Notes: generated by a model not told the origin, from the sequence alone. Counted from the stretch's first letter, positions 24,201-35,209 are shown. The stretch: DNA of 64,000 nucleotides from Prinsepia uniflora (GCA_032719365.1 CM064867.1:42433651-42497650); one strand, 5' to 3'. Numbers and translations: made by a program.

Positions 24201-24563
24201 CCGATATACGTAACGATCCTCGGCCCTCGTCCATTGGACCTCCCAGTCCAAAAGTCAACATTTTGCCCCTTTTAACCAAAATTACCAAAATGCCCCTTAG
24301 CTTCCAAACGTCCTAACTTCTTCCTCGAACGTCAGAATTGAACGTGCCACTTGTCTATGAATTCGTGACGTCACGAACTACGTCACGGTCATCGGTCAAA
24401 GTCCATTTGACCGCTAGAATGAAAAGTCAACGTTTTGCCCATTCTAGGGGCAAAACGGTCATTTTGCCTTGTTCGTCCGATTTCGCTCAACTAATCACGA
24501 ATTAACCTCACTAATCGTGATTAGTCACTAATCTAATCTTGGAATTCGGAACGGGTCGTTACA
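21287..24563 (-). mobile_element. 5' LTR (3277 bp) of the LARD-like element
   Basis: The same layout as 14813-18079, ending in GGTCGTTACA at 24563. The two copies align along their whole length with scattered mostly single-base differences, many C/T or G/A, and small indels (for instance CACAGACCGTCGGAGC at 22890 against CACAGTGCC at 16420). This suggests a moderately old insertion. The palindrome is at 24024-24049 and the U3 duplication at 24130-24440. Confidence 0.9.
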
Positions 24564-24568
24564 TGCAC
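24564..24568. repeat. Right target-site duplication of the LARD-like element
   Basis: TGCAC pairs with TGTAC at 14808-14812. Dropping one copy joins the Athila gag frame from 14812 directly to the L-(stop)-E-F-I-E-V-C codons that follow. Confidence 0.75.
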
Positions 24569-25480
24569 CTCTAAGAATTCATAGAGGTTTGCTCTACCAT
24601 AAGGATAAATGGTAAGACCGAGGCATAATTGAGGCTACGCCTATTCCATTTTTATCTCAAAGTCCAAGTCAAGGCTCGCCTTCACTCTATTGCTCCTTCA
24701 TCCATCAAGACTTGTGGGGTTGTCCTCTAAGGAAACATCCAATAATACCCTCTATCCAAGAACAACACAGTGAAGGCTCAACTAATCAATCCACACTAAG
24801 CCGCTGATGACACGGCCTATGAGCTTGGGATCATTATAAAAAATTGATACAAGCATGTCGTCACCACAACATTGATGGTGAACTCTCAATCAAAGGGAGT
24901 CTTGGAAAGCATAGCCGAGGAAGCAGAGGCAACATTCAAGAGCATTGCCCAATAAGACATACAGTTCAGCTATTAAGGACACCTACCTCGAACTATTGGT
25001 AGTGTTGGAAAGAACATGGATAATACCATTGTCTAACTCACAAAAATGGAGAAGAAATTTTGTACTGACAACCCTAAGGGTATGCAAGTATGAGACGTTT
25101 GTTTAATCCAAGGACACAAGTTCCAAGAATGCCATATAGTGGAAGAGGCCAACATGGTTGGTCGATACAATGAAGGGTCCCAGCCAAGAAATGATCCATA
25201 TTCCAACATCTACAACCCTAGGTGGCTGAATCATCTCAACCCTAAGCGACTACCTGGTTTCCATCATCTAGTTATGGCACCTCAAAGGCCCATCAAGGTG
25301 CTTCCTCAAATTCTAATATGGGACCTAAGCCATTGGAAGACATTATGGCTTCCTTAACTCAAAGCACGGCCGCCCTAACTCAGTGCCACCAACCCTTCAT
25401 GCATGCATTAAGAGCCACCTAGCTAGTATGAAAGACCACTTGAAATAGATTGATAAACAATTGACCCACCAAAATAAACC
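24569..25480 (+). pseudogene. Remainder of the Athila-like gag, degenerate
   Basis: It continues the frame interrupted at 14812. Readable blocks are E-F-I-E-V-C-S-T-I-R, L-R-L-R-L-F, an L-H-S-I-A-P-S-S-I segment and A-Y-E-L. Then comes C-L-I-Q-G-H-K-F-Q-E-C, a damaged zinc knuckle lacking the second cysteine, and Q-P-R-N-D-P-Y-S-N near 25175-25205, followed by N-P-R-W-L-N-H. The Q-P-R-(N/Y)-D-P-(Y/F)-S-N and N-P-X-W-X-(N/D)-H segments are typical of Athila-type gag. Several stops and frame changes make it non-functional. Confidence 0.75.
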
Positions 25481-25916
25481 CTAGAGGTCCTCGACACCTC
25501 AATGCAAATTCTATCACTTTACGAAGTGGAATTCAGATCCAGGCTAAGCTTGCCACACAACTCGTAGTCTAGTCTTCCATGTGAATCCCAGGGTCTAGCC
25601 CGCTACCCAGGCTGTGCCCCTATCGGCCAGGACTATACTAAATCTACTCAATTCTAAACAATAGCAGTAGAGTCTGCCACTGTACTTTTGAAGTACCAGT
25701 GCCTAGAATCCAGGTCTAGGCACGCCTACAGACACAGTTGTTGAATAATCCACGCCATCTCTTTCTAACCCTAATGCTTTGAATTAAAATAATTTTTTTG
25801 TCTAATGATGTGATTGTTCCTTTCCATTGTAGGTTCCAAAATAAGGAGAAAGAGAATTTTGATGATGAAATTATCACCATGTTGAAAAACTTTAGATCAC
25901 AATACCTTTTCGTTAA
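25481..25916 (+). other. Non-coding gap between gag and protease
   Basis: Coding resemblance stops near 25490 and returns near 25830 (K-E-N-F-D-D-E). The part at 25500-25735 is richer in CC, CTAG and CCAGG words than its surroundings and looks like a short foreign insertion, but no terminal repeats or target duplication are clear. 25740-25830 is AT-rich and unassigned. Confidence 0.4.
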
Positions 25917-26910
25917 TTGATCAAGCACATGCTAATTTTTTCCAAGCTAATTAACGATCTAATGGTAGAAAAGCGAGGCTTCAATCCTAGTGATATAGCC
26001 AACTTGCCTAAAGATTGTTCTGATGCCTTTCCTCATAGGCCCCTCAAGGCTGGTGATCCGGAACCACCCTCACTACCATGCAACATACGATCCACAAGGT
26101 TTCACCACTACTTACGTGACACAAGTTCTTCAATAAGTATTATGCCATTCCACATATATAAATCACTCAATATAGGGGAGTTAAAACCAGCTCACCTATC
26201 CATGCGCTTCGCTAATGCTTATGTAACTAGATTTATGGGTGTTTAAGAAGATGCATTAGTACAGATTGGTGACACTTGCATCCCAGATGATTTCTACATT
26301 ATGGAAAAGAAAGAAGCACCCCATTGATTTTTGGCAGGCCTCTCTTAGCCATTACCAAATGCAAGATTGTTGTAAAAAATGGAAATTTTCCCATCAAAGT
26401 GTTAGATCAACTAAGAATTTTCACCATACATGATGAAATTCAATATCATGCTGAATTGATAGTTGATTTGCCTCTATATATGATAGATGTTTTATTGCAT
26501 AAAACTATTGCTAACTCGTGCATGAAGCTCTGAACTCATACCTCCCACACAGGTAGAGCTTTTGGAGGATGGCAACAAGGAAGAGATCCTCACTCTCAAT
26601 ACCATTCCCTTTCAACATGGATCAAATACCAATATGAAGAAATACCTCTCATAGTTCAGCCTGAGACCTTGTCGTTTACCATCCAAGCCCTGAGATTGAC
26701 TTAAAGACACTACTGAGCACTTCAAATATACTTGGGAAATAAACACACATTTCTAGTTATCAATAACTCTAACTTAAATGCCATGGAAGAGAACGCTCAG
26801 GTGAAAGTTCTCAAGGAAAACCAAACTACCATTAGAAGGAAAATTACAGACATCAAGGGCATTATCCCTAAAAAGTGCATGAACATGATCTTATTAGAAG
26901 AGAATGTCAA
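25917..26910 (+). pseudogene. Athila-like protease and RT-linker, degenerate
   Basis: The first part (25917-26246) contains the D-P-E-P-P-S-L-P-C segment and then R-D-T-S-S-S-I-S-I-M-P. This corresponds to the aspartic protease active-site region, where the family has D-(L/S)-G-A-S, so the active site is lost. I-F-G-R-P-L-L-A at about 26322-26346 is the conserved protease C-terminal motif. From 26732 a frame reads the linker before RT, including T-D-I-K-G-I and ending E-E-N-V. It is cut at 26910 by a solo LTR and continues at 28865. The protease would process gag-pol. Confidence 0.8.
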
Positions 26911-27275
26911 TGAAACAGCCTAGAATTTCGAAAAGAATTTTGAGAAAGTAAATTTGGGAAAAATTGAAAGGAAAATGACCATTTTTCCCTTGTAAGGGTT
27001 AATAGTTGACTTTTTGACCTGTACATTATTAGGATGTTTTGTAAGGACCATTATGTAGGTCTTGACCTCCTAAGTACGTCTACAGGCAGTATACTGAAAT
27101 TATCTGAATGTAGAGTTCAAATAAGTTCGTTTTGGGTTTAAATAATGAAGGGGGATTTTAGTAATTTTGGCCTAAAGGGTAATTTGGTAATTTGACACAA
27201 GGGATAAGGTGATGTTGACACTTGTCTAGCATTCTCCTGTTTCTTCCTTGGAGCACCAACTTACCCTTGTGGAAA

Positions 27276-27287
27276 TTATATATATAC
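27276..27287 (+). promoter_or_regulatory. TATA box of the solo LTR
   Basis: TTATATATATAC lies about 85 bases before a GA-rich leader (27375-27425, repeated GAGAGA). The second copy has TTATATAGATAC at 60473. Position and leader type fit an RNA polymerase II core promoter; activity is not shown. Confidence 0.55.
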
Positions 27288-27861
27288 AAACATAGATGTG
27301 GTGATGAGTGTGTGATGATGTTTGGAAACAAAAAACAAAGCTAAACCGTGAGCCCAAACCATGAAGGAATAGATAGAGAGAAGAGAGAGAGAGAGAGTCT
27401 GAGTAGCTTGACAGAGAGAGAGAGAAGAAAAGTATAAATGAAGGAAAAGGGAAGGAAGATGGAATAGAAACCGAGAGCTAAACAAGAACACGAGAAGGAG
27501 AAAATTTGAGTTTTTACGGCACCATAGAGTTTTTGGGCACGGGAATTTGAACGGTGGCTGGCATATGGTCACCACACGCAGGGGACAGTGGTAGGGCATG
27601 GGGGCGTGTGCGACCATATTTCGATGTGACGAATCCAATGTCGTAGGCTTTGAGGCAATTAGACATTGCCTTGGGGTAATTTTAGGTGTCGGAACTCCGT
27701 GTTTTATTTTAAATTTTTGTAATTAAATCCCAGAAACTAGGAACAATATTAGAAGGTTACGTGGGACTCTAGTAACATGAAATTATGGTTTTTGACAGGA
27801 GACATATCCCGTGAAGTCAGCGAGGAACGTTCGAAATAAGAATAGGCGACGAAATTGGATT

Positions 27862-28572
27862 GTGAGTGGACTTTTAGTTTCTTTAAATTATTTTCCACAC
27901 AAAATGAAATATTTTCAATAGTTTATTATGTGATTTTGGTGATGTTTGATTGATTATGATTTTTATGTGATTTTTTATGATTTTATGGAAATTATTTCAT
28001 TGCATGTTTTACGAGGTTGTCTTTAAATTGTGTTGTGGGCTTAGGCCTAGATTTTGAAAGTTTGAATTAGTTTGTACTGTTGTGTGTGAGTTATAAAAGT
28101 ATTCTTTCTCGATTTTTTTAATGTGAAATGTGTATTCTGGAAAACCCTCCACGGGATGTTGGTTGGTTAAGACTGTGACGACTTGGACGTTGAGTTAGGC
28201 TTATTTTCTGTGTCGAGTTTTCACTTGGATGTCGAATTCGGCTCCTTTCCTGAGTGGCTTTTCTACCGGTAGTGGAGTTGTTATGATGACTGGTATTGAG
28301 CATCGAGGATAGGTGTAATATGAATTGGTTGTTTGTGATTGTTGTGATGACTTGGTGTATGACAGTTGTGGTGATTTACTGATGTTATTTGTGTATGTAC
28401 GTTTTTCACGTATTTCGAGGTCGTAAGCTGCGTATATTCTAAGCGAGATTTGACGGATTTTCATATGCATTCATAGTTTTATAAAATGGAGGGTACAAAC
28501 ATATGTTGTCCAAATTACGTTTTTAAATGTTATTTTTGTCCACTCTAATTTTTAATTTTATTTGCCTTCCAG
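27862..28572 (+). other. Intron-like module inside the solo LTR
   Basis: It opens GTGAGTGGAC, closes with TTTTATTTGCCTTCCAG, and has TTGTCCACTCTAA near 28535. At about 0.71 kb it is the shortest version of the module in the window. The short repeat words found in the other copies are mostly absent, so only the borders are conserved. Confidence 0.45.
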
Positions 28573-28864
28573 GCCGTAGCATGAAGCTGGGGACCTGCTT
28601 AGGAGCGGAGGCATACACTAGATGCTATGTACTTGTGGATGTTTAGGGTAAAGTTTAGCAATTTGAGTTATATTGTAAAACTTTTGTTCTGTGCATTGTG
28701 ACCTAAATGGATATATAAGTTATCCCTGGTCTGACCTTTAGACAGATTTATTGTTATTGTGTAATCTTTTGAGATTATTTTTGACATTTTAGTTATTGAC
28801 TATCAGACTGGAGCAGGATCCCTCATGGTTATCTAGGCCTTTCAGAAAGGGTCCTGTCAGCCAA

Positions 28865-28884
28865 GCCGTTTCGAGAGGCACAAT
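28865..28884 (+). pseudogene. Short RT fragment of the Athila-like element
   Basis: Twenty bases after the solo LTR continue the RT linker frame through K-P-F-R-E-A-Q. Related elements read K-P-(T/S)-R-(E/D)-(A/P)-Q at this point. The next LTR starts at 28885. The following stretch of RT, roughly 150-170 residues by comparison with the family, is missing from the window. Confidence 0.7.
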
Positions 28885-31859
28885 TGTAACGACCCGTCCC
28901 AAATTAACGGGATTAATTAAGGATTAATGACGGATTAGTGAGACTAACCGGGGATTAGACGAGGATTTGCGGACGTTCAAGGCAAAATGATGATTTTGCC
29001 CTTGGAATGGGCAAAACGTTGACTTTTCGTTCAGACGGTCAAATGGACTTTGACCGATGACCGTGACGTAGTTCGGGACGTCACGACTTCATAGACAAGT
29101 GGCACGCTCAATTCTGACATTCGAGGAAGAAGTTGTGACGTTCGGAAGTTCAAGGGCGTTTTGGTAATTTGGGCGAAAAGGGGCCAAAAGTTGAGTTTTG
29201 ACCCAGGAGGTCCGATAACCGAGGGCCGAGTACCGTGACGTATATCACGATGATACGAATCCGTAGACGGGCGGCACGTCGAATTCGGACGTTCGACAGC
29301 GAAGTTACGGTTCACGAAATTTCGAACGTACTATTGCACGTTTTTCGAGACGAGAGCTTCTTTGGACTTTAGTGGGCCCCACCTTTTTCTCACGAAACCC
29401 CTTCCCCATTCATCCATTTTCTCCCATTTTTCCCAAACCAACCCGATCACCATTTCTCACCCAAAAACCCAAACCCTTGACCTGTGAGCTTAACTGAGAG
29501 GACAGAGAGATGAAGAGGACCGGCTGGACGTGGTGGCTGGCCCAGGTAGCACCGCCATGCACGACGGAGGAGAAAAACCCGTGCAGGTATCGGTTTAACC
29601 ATTTTTCGATCCAATTTCCATTAAATGTATTATGGGCAAACTTGGGTGATTGTCATGAACTAATTATATTGGTAGGACGTCAATAGGAAGGTTTTGGGAG
29701 GTTTTGGACGTCGAGGAAGCCTGGGGGAGTTTTGGGTTTTTGAACCGTGGAGACCAAAAATTGGACTGGGCTGTTTTCGTGGGTTTTAGGGGCTTTTGTT
29801 AATTGGGTTACGTTCCTAGGATTAAATAATGAAGATTAGGATCAATTAGAGGAAGAAACGGTGAAGATTGGACTGGTTATGGACCTGGACCGGTCACGCC
29901 GGTCCAAGTTGTAGGAAAAGACCGAACCATCCGGTCGGACCGGTCGGCTGAAGGTTGAAGACGGGTACTGTAGCAGGCACGTGAGGCCCACGCGTAGCCA
30001 CTTCAGGCGGTGCGTGCGAGCACTTGGGGGAGAATCTGAGGAAGGTTCTAACATGTCAAATCATCTATTCGATGTAATGAACATTTTGGGACTAGTTTCG
30101 AGTCGATTAGACATCGTCTCGATATAGTTCGGGCTATCCGAAGGTTTCGGTGCGAGTTTGAAAATAGTTAAAAATCCCGAAAAATTAGGGGGCTTTAGTG
30201 AGGGGTTAATTAACTAGTTAGTAACCCTCTAAAGTGATTTGGACAGGTTTGGGTACCCCGAAGGCGACGGTTGACCCAGGAAGGTATACGACGCTCATAT
30301 CGAGGCAACTGCGAGGACGGTCTGTGAGTGGACTTTCTTTCTGAAATCGATGCATGCATAAATGTTTTATATATGTTTTAATATGTGTTTTAGGATGCCT
30401 TGAGTGCATTTTGGTGTGTGTTTACGTTTGGGCACGTACTGCAAGTGCATTTCATGAAATGGTTTTGACTCGGGCATTTGGATTTGGTTTGACTCGGGCA
30501 TGAGACCCTATTGATGACCTACGGGTCTGAGACGTGGTCGCGACGGGTGCTATGTGCACGGCGACGGACGACGTGACGCTCACCTCCAGATTGGGATACG
30601 TTCCTTCCGGAGAGGTCACAATGCATGTCCTGTTGTTGAGCAGCCACTGGAGGCTCGACTTCGGAGTGCTGACGGTTTAGAGGATCGATCGGCGACATGT
30701 GCACCATGGTCTCGAGATGGTCGCGACAGTGATATGTTCACGGCGACATTCCAGGATTGAGAGCGGTCTTGGATTGATGGTGGCACGCATCGCTATGATC
30801 GGGATTGTGACTGACCCTTAGATATCGGGCTCGATGCCTAGTTGCTTACGAATTCGGGTTCGATACCCAGTTATTGCGAAATCGGGCTCGAAGCCCTGTT
30901 GCATTCTATGTTCAGGCGGAAGGCCCAGTGAGTTGTGTTCTCGGGCGTGAGTCCCGTTTTCATGGTTTTGTATACGAGTATGTATATACCCTCCTTATGA
31001 GCGTATTGATTGGTCTCCTCTAGCATCGACTTGGAGAGTCACGATCCACAGACCAGAGTGGGTATCCACATAGGGATCCCGTTCCAGAAGTGGAGGTTAC
31101 TTATTATGTTGTGGTTCCGGACCAGATTCCGGAGAGATGATCGGACTAGATCCAGAGAGAGAGCTCGGACTAGATCCAGTGATTGAGCCTCCCAGATGGA
31201 GATTCCTGGGAGAAGACTCGGAGTGAGACCCTGAGTAGTGTGCACACTAGTATAGAGATGACATATCGGGGATGTGTTCCCTAGGGGCTGTGTGCCCCGA
31301 GTTGGCATCTTCTCCGGAAGTGTCTAGGATGGGTTATATATGTATATATGTATATGTGGATGAGTTTTCACTGAGATGGCATTGGACTGAGACCCACACG
31401 TATTAGTTTTGGGCTGAGATCCTTATGAGATGCTTTTGGGACGAGTTCCCATGTGTTTTAGTTTGGGCAGCGGTCCCATGATTTGATTGACGGATTTTGG
31501 GCTAAGGCCCAATGGTTTGATGGTTCATGACGGTTGGTGGGAACCAGGCATGAACCTTAGAAATGGTTTTCGAATGCATGCATATGTTTTTAATGAAGGG
31601 CATAAAGGTCTTATATGAAATGTTTTAATAAAATATTTGTTTTGTCCACTCACAGCTTTTATGTTTTGAATGCCCTTTAGGTTGATCGCAGATGCGGCTG
31701 TAGCAGAGACGAGACATCACATTCCTCCTTCGGATCATGGCGTACTCTGATAGTCCTGGTTGGGAAAAAGACGAAAATATCCCTGATCTGACATTTCGTG
31801 TCAGACGGGAGCAGGTACGTCCCACGCTAATCCCGATGGATTTGGGGCGAGTCCTATCA
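28885..31859 (+). mobile_element. Plus-strand 5' LTR (2.98 kb)
   Basis: It starts TGTAACGACCCG and ends GTCCTATCA. It has the U3 duplication (29060-29110 and 29235-29300), ACCGGTC words at 29880-29945, the GCGTG block near 30000, GTGAGTGGAC at 30324, TGCATGCAT at 30350, GCATGCAT near 31577 and GTCCACTCACAG at 31644. A primer-like site follows at 31863, so it is a 5' LTR. Its own interior and 3' LTR are gone, and a minus-strand LTR begins about 60 bases later. Confidence 0.85.
30324..31680 (+). other. Intron-like module inside the 28885 LTR
   Basis: It opens GTGAGTGGAC and ends TTTTGAATGCCCTTTAG. The inverted GTCCACTCAC is at 31644-31653. Between them run many degenerate hairpin words of the GGGCTNAGNCCC type (30840-30930, 31390-31520). 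Confidence 0.45.
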
Positions 31860-31862
31860 GAT

Positions 31863-31874
31863 TAGTATCAAAGC
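31863..31874 (+). promoter_or_regulatory. Degenerate primer-binding site
   Basis: TAGTATCAAAGC matches TGGTATCAGAGC at 10 of 12 positions and lies three bases after the LTR end. Both differences are G to A. Confidence 0.7.
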
Positions 31875-32159
31875 AGAGTTTACCCACAGATCGAGGATGT
31901 GATGTCTCTCCAATCGTAACAGCCCATAAAAACCTTCTTGAAATTAAGGTAGCCAACGGCGGCAACTCCACTCAGTTAGTGCTCCGTGACTACTCCGGGG
32001 TCCACCTAGGCCAACGACCCTCCCCGGAGGACACAATCCATAATATATAGGGATGGTATATGAGAAACCATTTGAAATAATTCTCAAAACTTTTCAAAGG
32101 TTCATGTCAGGTCCCCATAAACCGTCACGAACCAGAAATCCATTAATGGGTCCCCGCCC

Positions 32160-32575
32160 GCAGTCACAATCATAAACCATAACGGGGCCCCAAGCCCGAT
32201 TTCATAAACCAACTGCGCCTCATGCCCGATTTCGTAAACCACATGGGCCTCGTGCACGATTTCGTAAACTAAATGGGCCTCTTCCTTGATTTCGTAACCC
32301 GACTGGGCTCCGAGCGGATTCGTAAATGAACTGGGCCTCGAGCCCGATACATAAATCAACTGGGTCATGAGCCCGATACCTTCTTAAATCAAATGGACTT
32401 CAAGTCTGAGAGTTCGTAAATCAAATGGGTCACGTGCCCGATGCCATATTTTCGAACCCAAAATCAATTCACGAACCAATTGAGCCTCTGGCCCGACAAC
32501 GTAACTAAATGGACTTTGAGTCCGAGAGTTTCCAAAAGAAATGGGTCTCATGCCTGGTTTTACCTTTTCAAATCC
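32160..32575 (-). repeat. Array of degenerate hairpin words in an LTR
   Basis: About twelve units of roughly 30-40 bases, each with a core like TGGGCCTCGAGCCCGAT, are separated by TTCGTAAA or CATAAATCAA spacers. The core is self-complementary (GGGC...GCCC). Translation gives a chance repeated peptide, VYEIGHEAQL-like, which I do not regard as a protein. Confidence 0.7.
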
Positions 32576-34219
32576 AAAACCATTTCATTAAACCATTTCC
32601 AAAACCACCAGCACATATAATCATTGCAAAATCGTAAACCTCGATTTACGTGCAAACACGTAAACCTCGATTTACGTGCAAACACGTAAATCGCCTCGAA
32701 ATGCTTGAAATCATGTAAATCACTAACATCCAAATCATCATCATAGATTCACATATGTAAAACATATAAAACATTTATGCATGCATCAGAGTTTAGAAAT
32801 CAAGGTCCACTCACAGACCGACCTAAGCTATCGCCTCGATCTACGTGTCGTAAACATCCCCGGGCTAATCACTGTCACTGGGACTGCCAAACCTGTCCAA
32901 ATAACTTTAGAGGGTTACTAACTACCTCATTAATATCTCATTGAAGTTGACAGGACCCGCCCCGATCCCACAGGGACCAACAGGGGACGTGCCCTGCTCC
33001 CGTCTGACACCCAATAATTCATACCAATTTTAACCTCAAAACATCAAATGCATAAATAACCAAATTAAAGTTATACATCAAATCCGAATTAAACAGATGT
33101 CAGACAAGGGATGAAATCCAAAATTACAAGATGCGAGCACGACTCTAAAGTAAACCTGCGGGTAAACCACCCAACAGGGGTTCAGGTACGCAGAAGTAGA
33201 TCTATGCCTCAGCCTCAGGTTCCTTCTCTACCTCAGTATCACGACCTGGAGGGGTTACCAAAAACATTAAGGGTGAGTGGACCGAAACTCAAGTTTATAA
33301 AATCATTTGATAAGTAAAACATATAATTTACCCCTCCGTTTTCCAAACATGCATGCAACCGTATTTAAAATCATAAGTCATATAATATGAACCATAAGGC
33401 ATGAAATAAAACCATAAGTATAATTTTAGTTGCTGCACTATACACTCCAATCCCGACATCCCTGATGTCTGACGTCCCTGACGTCAATAAGGTCACAATC
33501 ACAAGGCTACGCGTGCCACTCGGGTCTCAATTTTCGAGTTCAATCCCCGAACCCCGTTCGGGTACAGCATCCCCGATGCTTAGCGTCATAGACGCTGGAC
33601 GTACTAGACGTCCGTGACCTCTCCGGGGTACCTCATCTGGAGGAGACAATATAATATGGAAGGATCTATACAGTGCAGTACCAAATACATTTTATTGATA
33701 TCCACATGCAAAACATATATAAAATCCAATCAATCTTTAAGTTTCATCAGACGGGTCTCAAGCCCAAATATCGTGAAACGTGCCGTAACCATAATTTCCA
33801 TATCATCAAAACCATTATTTTTTTTAGCATGTGAATATGTATAATAAACTAGAAAAAATTTATGCACGCAAGGGTTTAAGAAAATGGCCCACTCACAGTA
33901 CAGTCCTGCTGAAAACCGAATGTATACCCTCGTTCTGGTACAATTATACAATCCCTGTCATATCCAAAGCATATGCAAAGGTCAAAACAAACCCCTAACA
34001 TTCAATCATGAAACCCTAGACCGAAACCGGTCCGGAAAAGCTGCCCGAACGCACTTTCCAAGGCAATAACTCTCATTTTGACCAACTTAATGATCTCCGA
34101 TCGACCCGAAACCACCGCCATTGGATCCGGATCGTCGAAACCTAAAGAATGGTGGTGGTCCCACCAAAATCACTGTTCACACGCGCCCCCACACGCCTGG
34201 TCAACCCTCTGGTCAACCG

Positions 34220-34365
34220 TGCTACAGTACTGCTGACGTCATCACTGACAGTGTCAGAGGACACGTGTCAACAGTCCATTGGTCACTGGTCTGATAGTTT
34301 CTGACATGATGACATCATCATGACGTCACTGCTGACGTCAGCATGATGACGTCATCAGCTACAGT
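34220..34365. promoter_or_regulatory. Cluster of TGACGTCA motifs
   Basis: TGACGTCA occurs near 34234, 34320, 34333 and 34347, with TGACATGATGACATCATCA and CACGTGTC between. TGACGTCA is the bZIP (CRE/as-1, TGA factor) core. Looser clusters sit at matching places in LTRs at 10770-10850 and 39990-40260. Binding is inferred. Confidence 0.5.
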
Positions 34366-35209
34366 AACCGAGTCAGAGAACCGGGTCACCGCAGCCCCAC
34401 GGCTTGACCCGATCACAGATCGCGATTCCGATCACCATTTCAGGTGAGATTTGTTCCTATGGACTCGTCTCAACCTCCTCAACGGTTCTGTGCAATTAGA
34501 ACTGGATTCTAGGTCGAAGAGATTACCTGAAAATCGACTGGAAGGTTGGCTGCCGGTTCTAGTTATCTTCTCCGGCGAGTCGACGACTTTCCAGTCACGA
34601 TCCTGGGTTCAAACTGGTCGTCAAGGTCCCCTGAATGTGTCCTAACAATAACCAAACAATGTCAACGTCAAAAACAGACGTTTCGAAGCAGGGAAGGAAA
34701 ACGGGCACTCACGGGTTTACCGTCCTATCGCCGCCGTGTCGCCGCCGTACACCGTCCAGATCAGTTCCTCGTCGTCCTGTCGTCACGGTGAACCCAACCG
34801 TACGTTGGTTTGAGTCCCAGAGTGAAGGTTTGGATGGTTTGGTGACTTGGGCTGTTCGGGTTTCCTTCTCTGGTCTGAGGGAATGCCGACCGTGCAGGGC
34901 GGCCGTGGAGTGGTGGCCGGCGTCAGGGAGGTGGTGGTTGGTTGCCTGAGATGTGGGGTTGAGTGGTGAGGGCTAGTGAGTTGGTTCCAAAAGGGAATCG
35001 TGCAATTGGGTTGAGAGAATGAAAACATGGGTGTATGATTTCATGAATTTTAATACAGAACAGGAGCTTAAATCAAGGGCCAGGATTGAATCTCAGAATG
35101 AGATCAAGGGCTGAGATCAGATCTGGAGGTTTCAGTTCAATGGCTGGAATTAAAAGTTGGTTTTAATGGTATTTAAACCCATAGTGGATCTGATCCAATC
35201 TAGCCAATG

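Larger units (their letters stand above)
14813..24563 (-). mobile_element. Complete LARD-like (large non-autonomous) LTR retrotransposon
   Basis: This 9.75 kb element lies on the minus strand. It has two LTRs (14813-18079 and 21287-24563), a primer site inside the right LTR, polypurine tracts inside the left LTR, and a near-perfect 5 bp target duplication. The 3.2 kb interior has no gag or pol motifs on either strand. Long LTRs with a structured but non-coding interior match the LARD definition, so it must have been mobilised by proteins of a related Ty3/gypsy element. It sits inside the gag of an older Athila-like element, whose frame closes across it. Confidence 0.85.
26911..28859 (+). mobile_element. 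Solo LTR (1.95 kb) inserted in Athila RT linker
   Basis: It starts TGAAACAGCC (TGTAACAGC in the second copy at 56608) and ends GGTCCTGTCA at 28859. Flanks are GTCAA (26906-26910) and GCCAA (28860-28864), a 5 bp duplication with one transition; the second copy keeps GCCAA. No internal region or second LTR follows, so it is a solo LTR left by LTR-LTR recombination. GTGAGTGGAC is at 27862 and TTTGCCTTCCAG ends at 28572. The Athila frame reads through when LTR and one flank copy are removed. Confidence 0.85.

Noticed and set aside
32102..32368. A small repeated protein on the minus strand
   Set aside because: The repeated peptide is a by-product of the degenerate hairpin-word array in the LTR. 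The words shift frame and composition in sister LTRs.
34220..34365. CRISPR-like array
   Set aside because: The repeats are 8-base TGACGTCA words at irregular spacing in plant LTR DNA, with no spacer regularity or cas genes.
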